Position numbers and translations under genes: made by a program. This document shows positions 21,237-27,750 of a DNA stretch of 39,019 nucleotides, one piece after another; positions within the stretch are counted from its first letter, which is position 1, and each line of letters starts with the position of its first letter. The notes under the pieces were generated by a model. The model did no database searches. It was not told the origin of the DNA and saw only the letters and a program-made list of their open reading frames with translations. The stretch lies in the IMG/VR virus record IMGVR_UViG_3300042478_002553, positions 1 through 39,019 of that record. One strand, given 5' to 3'. The DNA comes from a virus.

Positions 21237-21375
21237 GTTTTTGGTGTATAAGGCAAGTGAAAAGCCGCATCATGCGGGGTGTTTTGAAAAAAACCTAGCT
21301 TGCTTTAAAGTGACTGATAAAGATTTTGGATTGGGAATACTCGGTCGGTCTTATTGGTTACTCTGGTTGTCTTGA
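21229..21375 (+). CDS. Possible small protein with GTG start, 48 aa
   Basis: A frame beginning (V/M)IKFLVYKASEKPHHAGCF overlaps the previous stop by eight bases and ends TGA at 21375. Residue choice looks protein-like and the frame uses most of an otherwise empty gap. However, it lacks a clear SD and contains a small CCGCA/TGCGG hairpin near 21270. It may be a real coupled gene or chance. Confidence 0.35.
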   Translation: MIKFLVYKASEKPHHAGCFEKNLACFKVTDKDFGLGILGRSYWLLWLS

Positions 21376-21430
21376 GAGGATGCAAAACAGACAGCCTTAA
21401 CAAGCCCTAAGCACTTATAGTGGTTTGTTT

Positions 21431-21461
21431 AAAAGGGACGATTAAACACCGTCCCTTTTTT
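21431..21461. terminator. Bidirectional intrinsic terminator
   Basis: AAAAGGGACG (21431-21440) pairs with CGTCCCTTTT (21450-21459) around a 9-base loop, with U tracts in both directions. It lies exactly between the + strand small-gene chain and the convergent - strand chain whose last stop is at 21460. Confidence 0.88.
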
Positions 21462-21642
21462 AATCCAAGATTGAGTAGACGTTTTTTTCGTCGGGTTGTT
21501 TTTTGCGTTTCCGTTTCATAAAGAAATGGATGGAATCGGCAAAGGATGCTAGGGCAATGCAAAGGCATAGGCTGGCTAGGCCAACACCTTTTAATGATGC
21601 AACATAGTTGACTAAATCGAGCAATTCTTGTCCGTATTTCAT
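21460..21642 (-). CDS. Small single-pass membrane protein, 60 aa
   Basis: The start at 21642 (MKYGQELLDLVNYVASLKG) has GAGGGG a few bases upstream. A longer frame from 21684 has none. One hydrophobic segment (GLASLCLCIALASFADSIHFF, about residues 20-41) is followed by a very basic stretch (MKRKRKKQ), so the C-terminus should stay in the cytoplasm. It is the last gene of the - strand chain. Function unknown. Confidence 0.6.
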   Translation of the reverse strand: MKYGQELLDLVNYVASLKGVGLASLCLCIALASFADSIHFFMKRKRKKQPDEKNVYSILD

Positions 21643-21649
21643 AGTCCCC

Positions 21650-21883
21650 TCACGATACGAGTTTGTGGTGTTTTGTCCATTCACGCGGTAAAGACGTTTT
21701 AAGCAGCATCAGGTCATGGTTGATGTTCTTGATCTCTGTTCTGCATTCTGCCAGCGTTACGGTTGCTCTACGGCCTTCTTCATGAACAAAAAGGGCCTTG
21801 TGTCCGTGTTCTTCCATATGCATCATGCAGCGCGAGTAAAAACCGAGGTCACGTAGTTTTTGGATGTAGAGAGTGTTAATCAT
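21650..21883 (-). CDS. Unknown small protein, 77 aa
   Basis: The ATG at 21883 follows GAGGAGACCAACC, the stereotyped initiation region of this gene chain. A much longer upstream extension overlaps the neighbouring gene and is rejected. The protein begins MINTLYIQKLRDLGFYSRCMMHMEEHG and has helices in its second half (LAECRTEIKNINHDLMLLKTS). It overlaps the upstream gene by eight bases. No family is recognised. Confidence 0.57.
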   Translation of the reverse strand: MINTLYIQKLRDLGFYSRCMMHMEEHGHKALFVHEEGRRATVTLAECRTEIKNINHDLMLLKTSLPREWTKHHKLVS

Positions 21884-22079
21884 GGTTGGTCTCCTCAATA
21901 GGTAAATCAGCTTCAAGAATTTCTGCGTCTGGGTAATGTTTTTTTGCCTCTTCTTTTGACGCAAAAACAGGCATAAAGGCGTTTCCAAAAGACGCATCAA
22001 AGCGAGCCTCAAAGGGGATTCCTATCATTTGGACGTTGCCCCAAGTTCTTGCTATCAAAGGGATGTAGATGGTGTTCAT
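21876..22079 (-). CDS. Small protein with EEAKKHYPDAEIL motif, 67 aa
   Basis: AAAAGGAGAATAACC precedes the ATG. The C-terminal half contains VFASKEEAKKHYPDAEIL, which matches VFDSMEEARKHYPSAQIL in the protein at 22628-22867. The two are probably paralogues sharing a small strand-helix-strand unit. Such units recur in short uncharacterised phage proteins. Function unknown. Confidence 0.62.
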   Translation of the reverse strand: MNTIYIPLIARTWGNVQMIGIPFEARFDASFGNAFMPVFASKEEAKKHYPDAEILEADLPIEETNHD

Positions 22080-22125
22080 GGTTATTCTCCTTTTGATTGT
22101 TTTATGGTGGATTCCGCTTGGATGC

Positions 22126-22368
22126 CTACCCTGGGTTGCCGTATCGGATACAGCATGGGCAGTGTTGGGGGATGGGAGATGGTGTTAGGCCGACACCAAG
22201 GCGGTTAATGAGTAGGGGATTCTCGCGCTCTAATTTTTCTGCTATGTGCAAGAGGTGGATAGTCAAACATTCCCTTGTTAGTACAATATCTGAATTCGAT
22301 GGATAAACATGCTCTGGGAATGCCTCTCTCAGATAGGCATATACTTTGTTCACTCGTGTTTCAGTCAT
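22126..22368 (-). CDS. Unknown small protein, 80 aa
   Basis: Starts MTETRVNKVYAYLREAFPEH after an AAAGGAG-type site and in an ATGA overlap with the 86-residue gene. A helical middle (ECLTIHLLHIAEKLERE) is followed by a Pro/Cys-containing end (PIPQHCPCCIRYGNPG) whose Cys pair could bind metal only with help from another chain. No family is recognised. Confidence 0.55.
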   Translation of the reverse strand: MTETRVNKVYAYLREAFPEHVYPSNSDIVLTRECLTIHLLHIAEKLERENPLLINRLGVGLTPSPIPQHCPCCIRYGNPG

Positions 22369-22625
22369 TGGTTTTCTCCTTTGTTTTGGTGAGTCATGAT
22401 GGGGAATTTAAAAGGACTATAGGGATTGTATTCTGGCGAGACGTAGGACGTTTCTGCGTGTTCTTTGCCAAATTTGTTGGTTAGGCATGGGCTATTCAGT
22501 TTCTGTTGTTCTAACAAAATACGGGCGGCGAAGGCTTGCAGTTTTTCGCGGTCATCGGTTTGTCCAAAGATTTGATTGATGAGATTGTCAATCATTTGGT
22601 AGGAAAGGATGTTATTTTGGATCAT
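22365..22625 (-). CDS. Unknown small protein, 86 aa
   Basis: The ATG at 22625 has AAGGATTAACC upstream; a TTG five codons earlier is an alternative. An N-terminal helix (MIDNLINQIFGQTDDREKLQAFAARILLEQQ) is followed by an unstructured, Pro/Tyr-rich second half. It is linked by ATGA to the next gene and two bases from the previous one. Function unknown. Confidence 0.55.
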   Translation of the reverse strand: MIQNNILSYQMIDNLINQIFGQTDDREKLQAFAARILLEQQKLNSPCLTNKFGKEHAETSYVSPEYNPYSPFKFPIMTHQNKGENQ

Positions 22626-22627
22626 GG

Positions 22628-22867
22628 TTAATCCTTGCAAGATAGTGTTAAAATTTGGGCTGAAGGATAATGTTTTCTTGCCTCTTCCATGGAGTCAAAA
22701 ACAAGGCAATATCCTGAACAGGTAGTCATTTTTTCACCGTTATGGTATAGGGATAATTTTTCAGATTCATCAAAGTTCACTAATTCTTGATTATTGAGGC
22801 GGTGGCTTAAATTCTCCCATTGGCAATAAACCAAAGCCAAATAGCGCGTTGTTGTGGTTTCAGTCAT
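22628..22867 (-). CDS. Small protein paralogous to the one at 21876, 79 aa
   Basis: The ATG at 22867 follows AAAAGGACCAATCCA and overlaps the HTH gene by eight bases. A longer frame would run through that gene. It ends with VFDSMEEARKHYPSAQIL, aligning with the 67-residue protein at 21876. The N-terminal half (RYLALVYCQWENLSHRL) contains a strand and an aromatic helix. Function unknown. Confidence 0.6.
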   Translation of the reverse strand: MTETTTTRYLALVYCQWENLSHRLNNQELVNFDESEKLSLYHNGEKMTTCSGYCLVFDSMEEARKHYPSAQILTLSCKD

Positions 22868-23045
22868 TGGATTGGTCCTTTTGTTTGATAAGATGCTTGA
22901 TGAGTAACTCCATGGATTTGGGGATGGGGTACTTGCCAGATTCATAGGATCGGATCGTGCGCACGCATTTCCCAACAAGAGCGCATAGTCCTGTTTGACT
23001 GACACCCAAGTGTAGCCTTGCTTGTTTAAACTGTTCGGGTGTCAT
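22860..23045 (-). CDS. XRE-type HTH regulator, 61 aa
   Basis: Nearly the whole protein is one Cro/CI helix-turn-helix: FKQARLHLGVSQTGLCALVGKCVRTIRSYESGKYPIPKSMELLIKHLI. The Q-A-R-x-x-L-G-(V)-SQ opening, the recognition helix VRTIRSYESGK and the IP(KS)ME end are all typical. It is the second gene of the - strand chain whose promoter faces the antirestriction gene, so it may act on the CTGCA dyad at 23735 and thus set the balance across 23444-23806. AAGGAAACCAACC precedes the ATG. Confidence 0.8.
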   Translation of the reverse strand: MTPEQFKQARLHLGVSQTGLCALVGKCVRTIRSYESGKYPIPKSMELLIKHLIKQKDQSND

Positions 23046-23056
23046 GGTTGGTTTCC

Positions 23057-23443
23057 TTATTCTGGTAACTGATTTGTGATAGGACCCAAAATATCTTTAT
23101 GTTTTTCTAAGATATCCTTTAAATCTTTAAAAAATTCGTTGTTTCTTTTATCAATAGGGATTGTGATGGTACGGGTTTTATCCCGCCATGAAAAATACGA
23201 ATTAGATAAAAAACGTTCAGATATAAAAAATTCACGGCCTTTTAATAAAAATTGGATAATTCGGCTTGGGTGTTCTTCTATGTGATTTTTTAATTTGTGA
23301 TAGTTATACTCGCTTGATGCTTCTGGGTCTGGGATAAATTCCTTAAAACACAAAAGGAATTTAGAAAATTCTAGCTCGGCTTTCGCCTTTTCCAAGCTGT
23401 TTTCCAAGGATTCGATGTTGTCTTCTATGTTTTCGATGTTGAT
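23057..23443 (-). CDS. Unknown coiled-coil-containing protein, 128 aa
   Basis: The ATG at 23443 has AAAGGAAACCAACC upstream. The longer frame extends into the promoter region and is rejected. An N-terminal heptad segment (NIEDNIESLENSLEKAKAELEF) suggests a coiled coil. It is followed by helices and a RTITIPIDKRNNEFFKDLKDILEK section. It is the first gene after the - strand promoter at 23477-23505. Function unknown. Confidence 0.6.
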   Translation of the reverse strand: MNIENIEDNIESLENSLEKAKAELEFSKFLLCFKEFIPDPEASSEYNYHKLKNHIEEHPSRIIQFLLKGREFFISERFLSNSYFSWRDKTRTITIPIDKRNNEFFKDLKDILEKHKDILGPITNQLPE

Positions 23444-23476
23444 CATGGTTGGTTTCCTTTTGTTGATGATAGATAC

Positions 23477-23505
23477 ACAATACGGCAATACTTGCAGTCT
23501 GTCAA
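23477..23505 (-). promoter_or_regulatory. - strand promoter of the small-gene chain
   Basis: TTGACA (23500-23505) and TATTGT (23477-23482) are exactly 17 bp apart on the - strand. ACTGCAAG falls within the spacer and GCTGCAATT lies just upstream, related to the dyad on the + strand side. Confidence 0.65.
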
Positions 23506-23734
23506 GGAAGAAATTGCAGCTCCATTGTATTTTTTTTATTTTTAGGTTTTTGGGGGATTTTCTTTCGACCCCCCTCCATTTTGCCGAGTACGCATTAAAA
23601 AATATATAAAATATCAGCAGAATATCATTAAATGACAAGCAATAATCAATACTACACTAGTCCAGTTTTCTATAAAAAAGGCACAATATACAGAGAGATT
23701 TTTTTTGAAAAAATGAAAAAAAGGTGTTGACATG

Positions 23735-23749
23735 CTGCAGGAATTGCAG
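23735..23749. promoter_or_regulatory. Operator candidate CTGCA-N5-TGCAG beside a TTGACA box
   Basis: A perfect dyad with 5-bp arms starts two bases after TTGACA (23727-23732). With a 17-bp spacer the -10 would be TAGTCT, which is poor. A TATAAC at 23759 has no good -35. Either the promoter is activated, or the -10 is non-standard. The XRE regulator at 22860 is the natural candidate to bind here. Confidence 0.5.
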
Positions 23750-23806
23750 TAGTCTGTATATAACAACAACACAAGCGTTTAACACTCAACAAAGGAAACC
23801 AAAACC

Positions 23807-24589
23807 ATGAAACACGACTTTGAAACCATCCTAAACGAGGCCCTAGAGAATGAAGGCATCATGAATGAGCAATACACAGCCTTTCACAACTACAGTGTGG
23901 GAAATCAATTTATGGCCAGATGCCAGCTAGAGAAGTGTGAACCCATAAACACCTTTAAAGGCTGGCAGGCACTAGGGCGCACCGTGAAGAAAGGGGAGAA
24001 GGCAATCTCTTTATTGTACCCGTACATCTTCGCAAAAGACAAAGAAGACCCAAACGGCGAGAGCGTCACAGTCTTTAAACCGCGTAACCTTTGGTTTGGA
24101 TTGTCACAAACAGAAGGCAAAGACTACAGGCACGAATTGCCACCAGAAGTGACTAAGGACCGCCTGAGAAAAATGATGCTAAACCTAAACATAACAGGAG
24201 AACCCTTTAAACGCATGAACGGCAACGTCATGGGATACGCAAAAAACAGAACCATCGCTATCAACCCTTTGGATAAAAACCCGATTGCAACCCTGTTTCA
24301 CGAAATAGGACATATCCTTTTAGGACACACGGTAGACGTTCACGAATACCTAGCAACCAGAAACGTATGCGAAGCCGAAGCAGAAAGCGTGTCTTATCTC
24401 ACCATGGCTTGCCTAGGGCTACACACAAAAACAACAAAAGGACATTCATCGCGATATATCAAATCTTGGCTAGAAAACCCCAAGAATGATATGCGCCTGA
24501 ATAAGGTTTTCAAGGCCGTGGACGACATTTTAAAAGCTATGGCACAAGAACCTAAAGAACTACCCCAAACCCTCAGAAACGCAGCCTAA
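23807..24589 (+). CDS. ardC: ArdC-type antirestriction protein with zinc metallopeptidase domain, 260 aa
   Basis: The N-terminal half has the ArdC single-stranded-DNA-binding layout: YSVGNQ near residue 30, then FKGWQALGRTVKKGEKAISLLYP at 50-72 and NLWFGLSQT near 94. The C-terminal half is a zincin with LFHEIGHILLGH (HEIGH at residues 165-169) and a downstream EAEAESVSYL (189-198) that can supply the third zinc ligand. This combination is known from plasmid and phage proteins that protect incoming DNA from restriction. It leads its own + strand unit after the divergent switch, as expected for a gene needed at once on entry. The coding strand is unusually rich in A and C compared with nearby genes. 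Confidence 0.82.
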   Translation: MKHDFETILNEALENEGIMNEQYTAFHNYSVGNQFMARCQLEKCEPINTFKGWQALGRTVKKGEKAISLLYPYIFAKDKEDPNGESVTVFKPRNLWFGLSQTEGKDYRHELPPEVTKDRLRKMMLNLNITGEPFKRMNGNVMGYAKNRTIAINPLDKNPIATLFHEIGHILLGHTVDVHEYLATRNVCEAEAESVSYLTMACLGLHTKTTKGHSSRYIKSWLENPKNDMRLNKVFKAVDDILKAMAQEPKELPQTLRNAA

Positions 24590-24601
24590 AGGAACAGAAT
24601 C

Positions 24602-24805
24602 ATGATCACTTTAATCATCCTTATCATCAACATGGCAAACATCGAGCCAGAGCAAACAATCCACACGCAAAAATTTACAACCAAAGAACAATGCGAAAGC
24701 GTAGGGAAGGAAATCCTAGTCATGGAATATGAACAGCTACAAAAACGAGGAGCATTAAACAAAGACAAGAAAAACTATCAGATCAGCTTTAAATGCGTAA
24801 AATAG
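24602..24805 (+). CDS. Small protein with hydrophobic N-terminus, 67 aa
   Basis: MITLIILIINMANIEPEQ begins with a short hydrophobic stretch that could be a signal or anchor. The remainder is polar with two Cys residues (CESVGKEIL, ISFKCVK). AAAGGAAC lies about seven bases before the ATG. It follows the ArdC gene by 12 bases and shares its A/C-rich style. Similar short leader-plus-Cys proteins are common in phages but I cannot name the family. The TAG stop is followed by 21 purine-rich in-frame sense codons. Confidence 0.57.
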   Translation: MITLIILIINMANIEPEQTIHTQKFTTKEQCESVGKEILVMEYEQLQKRGALNKDKKNYQISFKCVK

Positions 24806-24922
24806 GGAGAAAGAGCGAAAAGAAAGCGAAAAAAAGACGTGAGAAAGAGGCGAAAAAGACGTGAGAAATAATTTCTTAAAATTGTATCTTTAATTTCTTT
24901 CTGGTTTTTTTGACGAAAAATT

Positions 24923-24952
24923 GCCTTATGCTTTTGCATGGGGCTTTTTTTT
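24923..24952 (+). terminator. Intrinsic terminator before the late genes
   Basis: GCCTTATGC (24923-24931) pairs with GCATGGGGC (24936-24944) with two G-U pairs and a TTTT loop. Eight U residues follow. It would end the ArdC transcript and isolate the terminase promoter downstream. Just ahead lies a purine-rich stretch with an imperfect repeat of GACGTGAGAAA. Confidence 0.82.
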
Positions 24953-24959
24953 GTTTTTG

Positions 24960-24978
24960 TTGTGTATTATATACATAT
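24960..24978 (+). promoter_or_regulatory. Candidate late-gene control site
   Basis: TTGTGT-N7-ACATAT is a degenerate form of the dyad found at the early promoters, in the gap just before the terminase genes. TATTAT and TATATA within it are -10 candidates, but there is no good -35 box. Late transcription may need an activator, or may read through from upstream. Confidence 0.4.
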
Positions 24979-24992
24979 AAGAAAACCTAATT

Positions 24993-25400
24993 ATGGATTG
25001 CAAGATGGTATCAAAAACGCCTGAGATCGCACGCAGGGCTGGACGGCCTACAGGCAGCACAAAGAAGAAATACTTAACGCCGCAACGTATGCAGGACGTG
25101 GAAGACACTCTCACACTGTTGACAGGCAAAGCATACGAAGACAGCCCGACAGTGCCTAAAGGATGGGACGTTGAGAAATGGGCAGAGAGCGCTTGCTATA
25201 GAGCAACGCAGGTGGTGTGGAGCATTCTTAACGAAAAGGACTCTGACAGCCTCACAGCCGCGCAAATCATCTTCAGGCTTGCCAAGAAGCTAGAGAGCAA
25301 GAACGCATCCAGACAGGCCGTGGAGGACACAATAAACGCCCTTGCGGCAATCAAGCATGTGATCGTAGATGCAAAAATTGACCAAAGCCAAAACAGCTAA
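24993..25400 (+). CDS. Putative terminase small subunit, 135 aa
   Basis: It sits immediately before, and overlaps by 32 bases, the large terminase gene. The Arg/Lys-rich N-terminus (ARRAGRPTGSTKKKYLTPQRM) could bind DNA. It is followed by helices (VEDTLTLLTGKAYED; ACYRATQVVWSILNEKD; AAQIIFRLAKKLESKNASRQAVEDTINALAAI) of the kind that build small-terminase rings. There is no direct motif proof, so the call is from position and size. It would recognise phage DNA for packaging. Confidence 0.62.
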   Translation: MDCKMVSKTPEIARRAGRPTGSTKKKYLTPQRMQDVEDTLTLLTGKAYEDSPTVPKGWDVEKWAESACYRATQVVWSILNEKDSDSLTAAQIIFRLAKKLESKNASRQAVEDTINALAAIKHVIVDAKIDQSQNS

Positions 25401-26694
25401 AGCACGCGCACCCAAGGCAGAGATGCCAACGGTTGAAATGCCAGTAGGGCGCACGCTTGATATACCCGTTGCTAGGGTGTTTCAGCCTCTCTTGCAGCCC
25501 GCACGATACAAGGGCATACACGGCGGCAGGGGATCAGGTAAATCAACGTTTGCAGCACAGGCCGTGGTGACGCAGTGCCTCTTTCGCCCTGGATTGCGTG
25601 TGGTGTGCGTACGTGAAACACAAAACAGCTTGAAGGAATCGGTTTACCAGTTGATTGTGGACCAGATAAACAAGCTAGGTGTTGCGTCGGCGTTCAACGT
25701 GCAATCATCGCGCATTATTACACCCGGAAATGGATTGATAATTTTTGCAGGGATGCAGGACCACACTGCCGAAAGTATCAAGTCACTAGAGGGATTTGAC
25801 ATTGCATGGTGTGAAGAGGCGCAAACCATGTCCAGCAGGTCACTGGAGATACTGCGGCCAACCATCCGAAAGATAGGCAGTGAATTGTGGTTTACGTGGA
25901 ACCCAAGAAACGCCAGTGATCCCGTGGATCAACTCTTGCGGTGTGAACAGCCACCAAAGGATGCCGTTGTCATCAAGGCCAACTACAACGACAACCCTTG
26001 GATGCCTGATGTTCTAAACGAAGAGCGGCTTTATGACCAGCAATTCAAACCAGACAGATATGGCCATATTTGGCTTGGTGAATACGAACCGACAGCCGTA
26101 GGGGCAATATGGTCGCGACAAATCATCCATGAAGGTAGGCGATGGGAAAAACCAGAAATGGAGCGCATCCTTGTTGCTGTTGACCCTAGTGTGACAGCGG
26201 GAGAACATGCAGACGAAAACGGTATTATTGTTGTGGGCAAAGGTACAGATGGGCGCGGGTATGTTTTGGATGATGTGAGCATTAAAGGCACGCCAGCGCA
26301 ATGGGCACAAAGGGCTGTTGCTGTTTATGATGAATATCAGGCGGATGCTATCGTGGCAGAAGTGAATCAGGGCGGGCTTATGGTTAAAAATACCATTATG
26401 GCCGTGCGTCCCAACGTGCGTGTCATAGAGGTGAGAGCGTCAAGGGGTAAACACGTCAGGGCAGAGCCTATCAGTGCCTTGTATAACCTTGGGCGCGTAT
26501 CTCATATCGGAACATTTCCCGAGTTAGAAAGTCAAATGTGCAAGATGACAGCGGCGGGATATGATGGGGAGGGGTCACCTGATAGGGTAGATGCTCTTGT
26601 GTGGGGCTTTACTCAGCTTTTTGAGCAAATAGCCAAAGGAAAGCCAAAATTTTCTAAACCCGTAGTATTGCGGCCAGCATATAGGTTTTACTGA
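25369..26694 (+). CDS. terL: Terminase large subunit, 441 aa
   Basis: Walker A GGRGSGKST is at residues 52-60 and FDIAWCEEA (143-151) gives the Walker B strand with catalytic Glu. SELWFTWNPRNASDPV (about 171-186) contains the coupling region with the WNP motif. The nuclease domain starts VAVDPSV (Asp272) and has a later Asp in DRVDALVWG near residue 410. Length and motifs fit PBSX-type large terminases. It pumps genomic DNA into the prohead with ATP and cuts concatemers. It is followed by TGATG coupling to the next gene. Confidence 0.93.
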   Translation: MQKLTKAKTAKARAPKAEMPTVEMPVGRTLDIPVARVFQPLLQPARYKGIHGGRGSGKSTFAAQAVVTQCLFRPGLRVVCVRETQNSLKESVYQLIVDQINKLGVASAFNVQSSRIITPGNGLIIFAGMQDHTAESIKSLEGFDIAWCEEAQTMSSRSLEILRPTIRKIGSELWFTWNPRNASDPVDQLLRCEQPPKDAVVIKANYNDNPWMPDVLNEERLYDQQFKPDRYGHIWLGEYEPTAVGAIWSRQIIHEGRRWEKPEMERILVAVDPSVTAGEHADENGIIVVGKGTDGRGYVLDDVSIKGTPAQWAQRAVAVYDEYQADAIVAEVNQGGLMVKNTIMAVRPNVRVIEVRASRGKHVRAEPISALYNLGRVSHIGTFPELESQMCKMTAAGYDGEGSPDRVDALVWGFTQLFEQIAKGKPKFSKPVVLRPAYRFY

Positions 26695-27194
26695 TGAAAA
26701 GCTTCCGCATTAAACAGGAATTTTATTTGGTGTTTTTGCCTTTTGACCGAACAAGTGGAGTGACCACATTTTTTGATAAAATCAGATTTAGGGCTTTGTC
26801 ATGGTTTTTTGATAGGGAAAAACGGGATTTTTATGATTTTGGCCATGTTTATATCTTTTTAAAGAAAAATGACGTATTGGCTTGTTTAAGTAGGACGATG
26901 TGGGGTTATTTTTTGGATGTGGAAAAGATCAACTTGTTTAGTGACAACCTATTGGACAATGAGAAGGATTTATTTTTGAAGTCTTTAAAGCAGAATCATG
27001 GTAAAAGCAACGCGATTGTGAAAGTGAAAACGCACATCAAGCCTCAAATGAGATGGGAAAAAACAATCCATAGCGGAAATTTATGCCATATTTTAGCTTG
27101 CAATGTGTTAGCAATTAAAAGAAAAGCAAAAAGTCCCTTTGATTTATACAAGTTTTTGGTTAAAAAGGGCTGTGAGGTTATAAAGGAGTATTGA
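26694..27194 (+). CDS. Unknown terminase-adjacent phage protein, 166 aa
   Basis: Coupled to the terminase by TGATG. An aromatic beta-rich N-terminal part (FYLVFLPFDRTSG; HVYIFLKKNDVLACLSRTMWGYF) is followed by a C-terminal end CHILACNVLAIKRKAKSPFDLYKFL. That C(x)n-(V)-x-x-(V/I)-K-R...(T/S)-P-x-x-L-Y-x-x-L pattern is familiar from uncharacterised proteins next to terminases in podoviruses. A link with packaging or head assembly is plausible but unproven. Confidence 0.6.
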   Translation: MKSFRIKQEFYLVFLPFDRTSGVTTFFDKIRFRALSWFFDREKRDFYDFGHVYIFLKKNDVLACLSRTMWGYFLDVEKINLFSDNLLDNEKDLFLKSLKQNHGKSNAIVKVKTHIKPQMRWEKTIHSGNLCHILACNVLAIKRKAKSPFDLYKFLVKKGCEVIKEY

Positions 27195-27196
27195 TT

Positions 27197-27472
27197 ATGG
27201 CAAGTGCAATCATACCAGCAGCCTTGGCTATTGGAACTAGTATATATTCGGCAAAACAGCAACAAAAACAGGCTAAAAAACAAGCCAGCATTGCTACAAC
27301 AAGCCAAGTTAAAATTGAAAAGGAACAAATGCAACAAGAACGGGTTTTAAAAGACCAAGAAAGCGAACAAAAAAGAATGCGGGCAGAGCAAATTAGGGCT
27401 TTGCGTGGAAGAAGTGGCTCTAGGTCGCTTTTAGCGACATCAGAAACAGGTTTAAGCAATGTGATGGGTTGA
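27197..27472 (+). CDS. Small virion-region protein with RGRSGSRSLL motif, 91 aa
   Basis: The ATG at 27197 has AAAGGAG upstream; a TTG two codons earlier is possible. A hydrophobic start (ASAIIPAALAIGTSIYSAK, a likely membrane or signal-anchor segment) is followed by a Gln/Lys/Glu-rich helix. The C-terminus reads RALRGRSGSRSLLATSETGL. Small podoviral proteins between terminase and portal often have this membrane segment, coiled coil and RGRxSxLLT-type end. They are thought to be virion components, but their role is not known. Confidence 0.6.
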   Translation: MASAIIPAALAIGTSIYSAKQQQKQAKKQASIATTSQVKIEKEQMQQERVLKDQESEQKRMRAEQIRALRGRSGSRSLLATSETGLSNVMG

Positions 27473-27473
27473 T

Positions 27474-27746
27474 ATGTCCAAACCAGTTAAAAAAATAACC
27501 AAACCGATTAAAAAAGTTGGAAAAGCTGTAGAAAAATATGCCCTCAAAACACCGGCAGCAAAAGCTCTAATGCCTAAAATGCCTCAAGAGGCTGCACCAA
27601 AGGCAGGCAATCCAAGCGTGGAAGGATCACCAACTCAGCCAACTCAGCCAGCTGAACCAACATTAACCACAGATCAAATTGAAGAAAAGCGCAGAAGAGG
27701 AACAAGACGTTTATCGGCAGATAAAAATAGATCATTGTTAGGATAA
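27474..27746 (+). CDS. Basic Pro/Lys-rich protein ending NRSLLG, 90 aa
   Basis: Begins KPVKKITKPIKKVGKAVEKYALKTPAAKAL, a basic amphipathic helix, then a Pro/Thr/Gln-rich linker (SPTQPTQPAEPTLTT). The C-terminus EEKRRRGTRRLSADKNRSLLG shares its end with the next protein and resembles the RGRxSxLL segment of the previous one. It starts two bases after the previous stop. Probably a DNA-contacting or virion protein; this is inferred. Confidence 0.57.
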   Translation: MSKPVKKITKPIKKVGKAVEKYALKTPAAKALMPKMPQEAAPKAGNPSVEGSPTQPTQPAEPTLTTDQIEEKRRRGTRRLSADKNRSLLG

Positions 27747-27750
27747 AAAA

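Larger units (their letters stand above)
23444..23806. promoter_or_regulatory. Divergent control region between the small-gene chain and the antirestriction gene
   Basis: These 363 bases hold no convincing gene. From left to right there is a - strand promoter (23477-23505), an AT-rich middle with a GGGGG/CCCCC hairpin (23552-23574) and oligo-A/T tracts, then TTGACA at 23727 and a CTGCA dyad. TGTATATAACAACAAC follows just ahead of the + strand leader. AATTGCAG occurs on both sides (23512 and 23742). The layout resembles a lambda-like divergent switch. I see no attachment site. Confidence 0.55.

Noticed and set aside
22097-22306. + strand frame between small - strand genes
   Set aside because: It lies opposite a - strand gene coupled by ATGA to its neighbour and has no ribosome binding site of its own strand context.
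23552-23574. GGGGG/CCCCC hairpin as an intrinsic terminator
   Set aside because: It is not followed by a U tract on the + strand and the - strand side has A residues, so it is at most a structural or binding element.
23444-23806. Phage attachment site or integration module in the AT-rich control region
   Set aside because: No integrase gene is present anywhere in the window and no tRNA-like sequence or suitable core repeat is visible.
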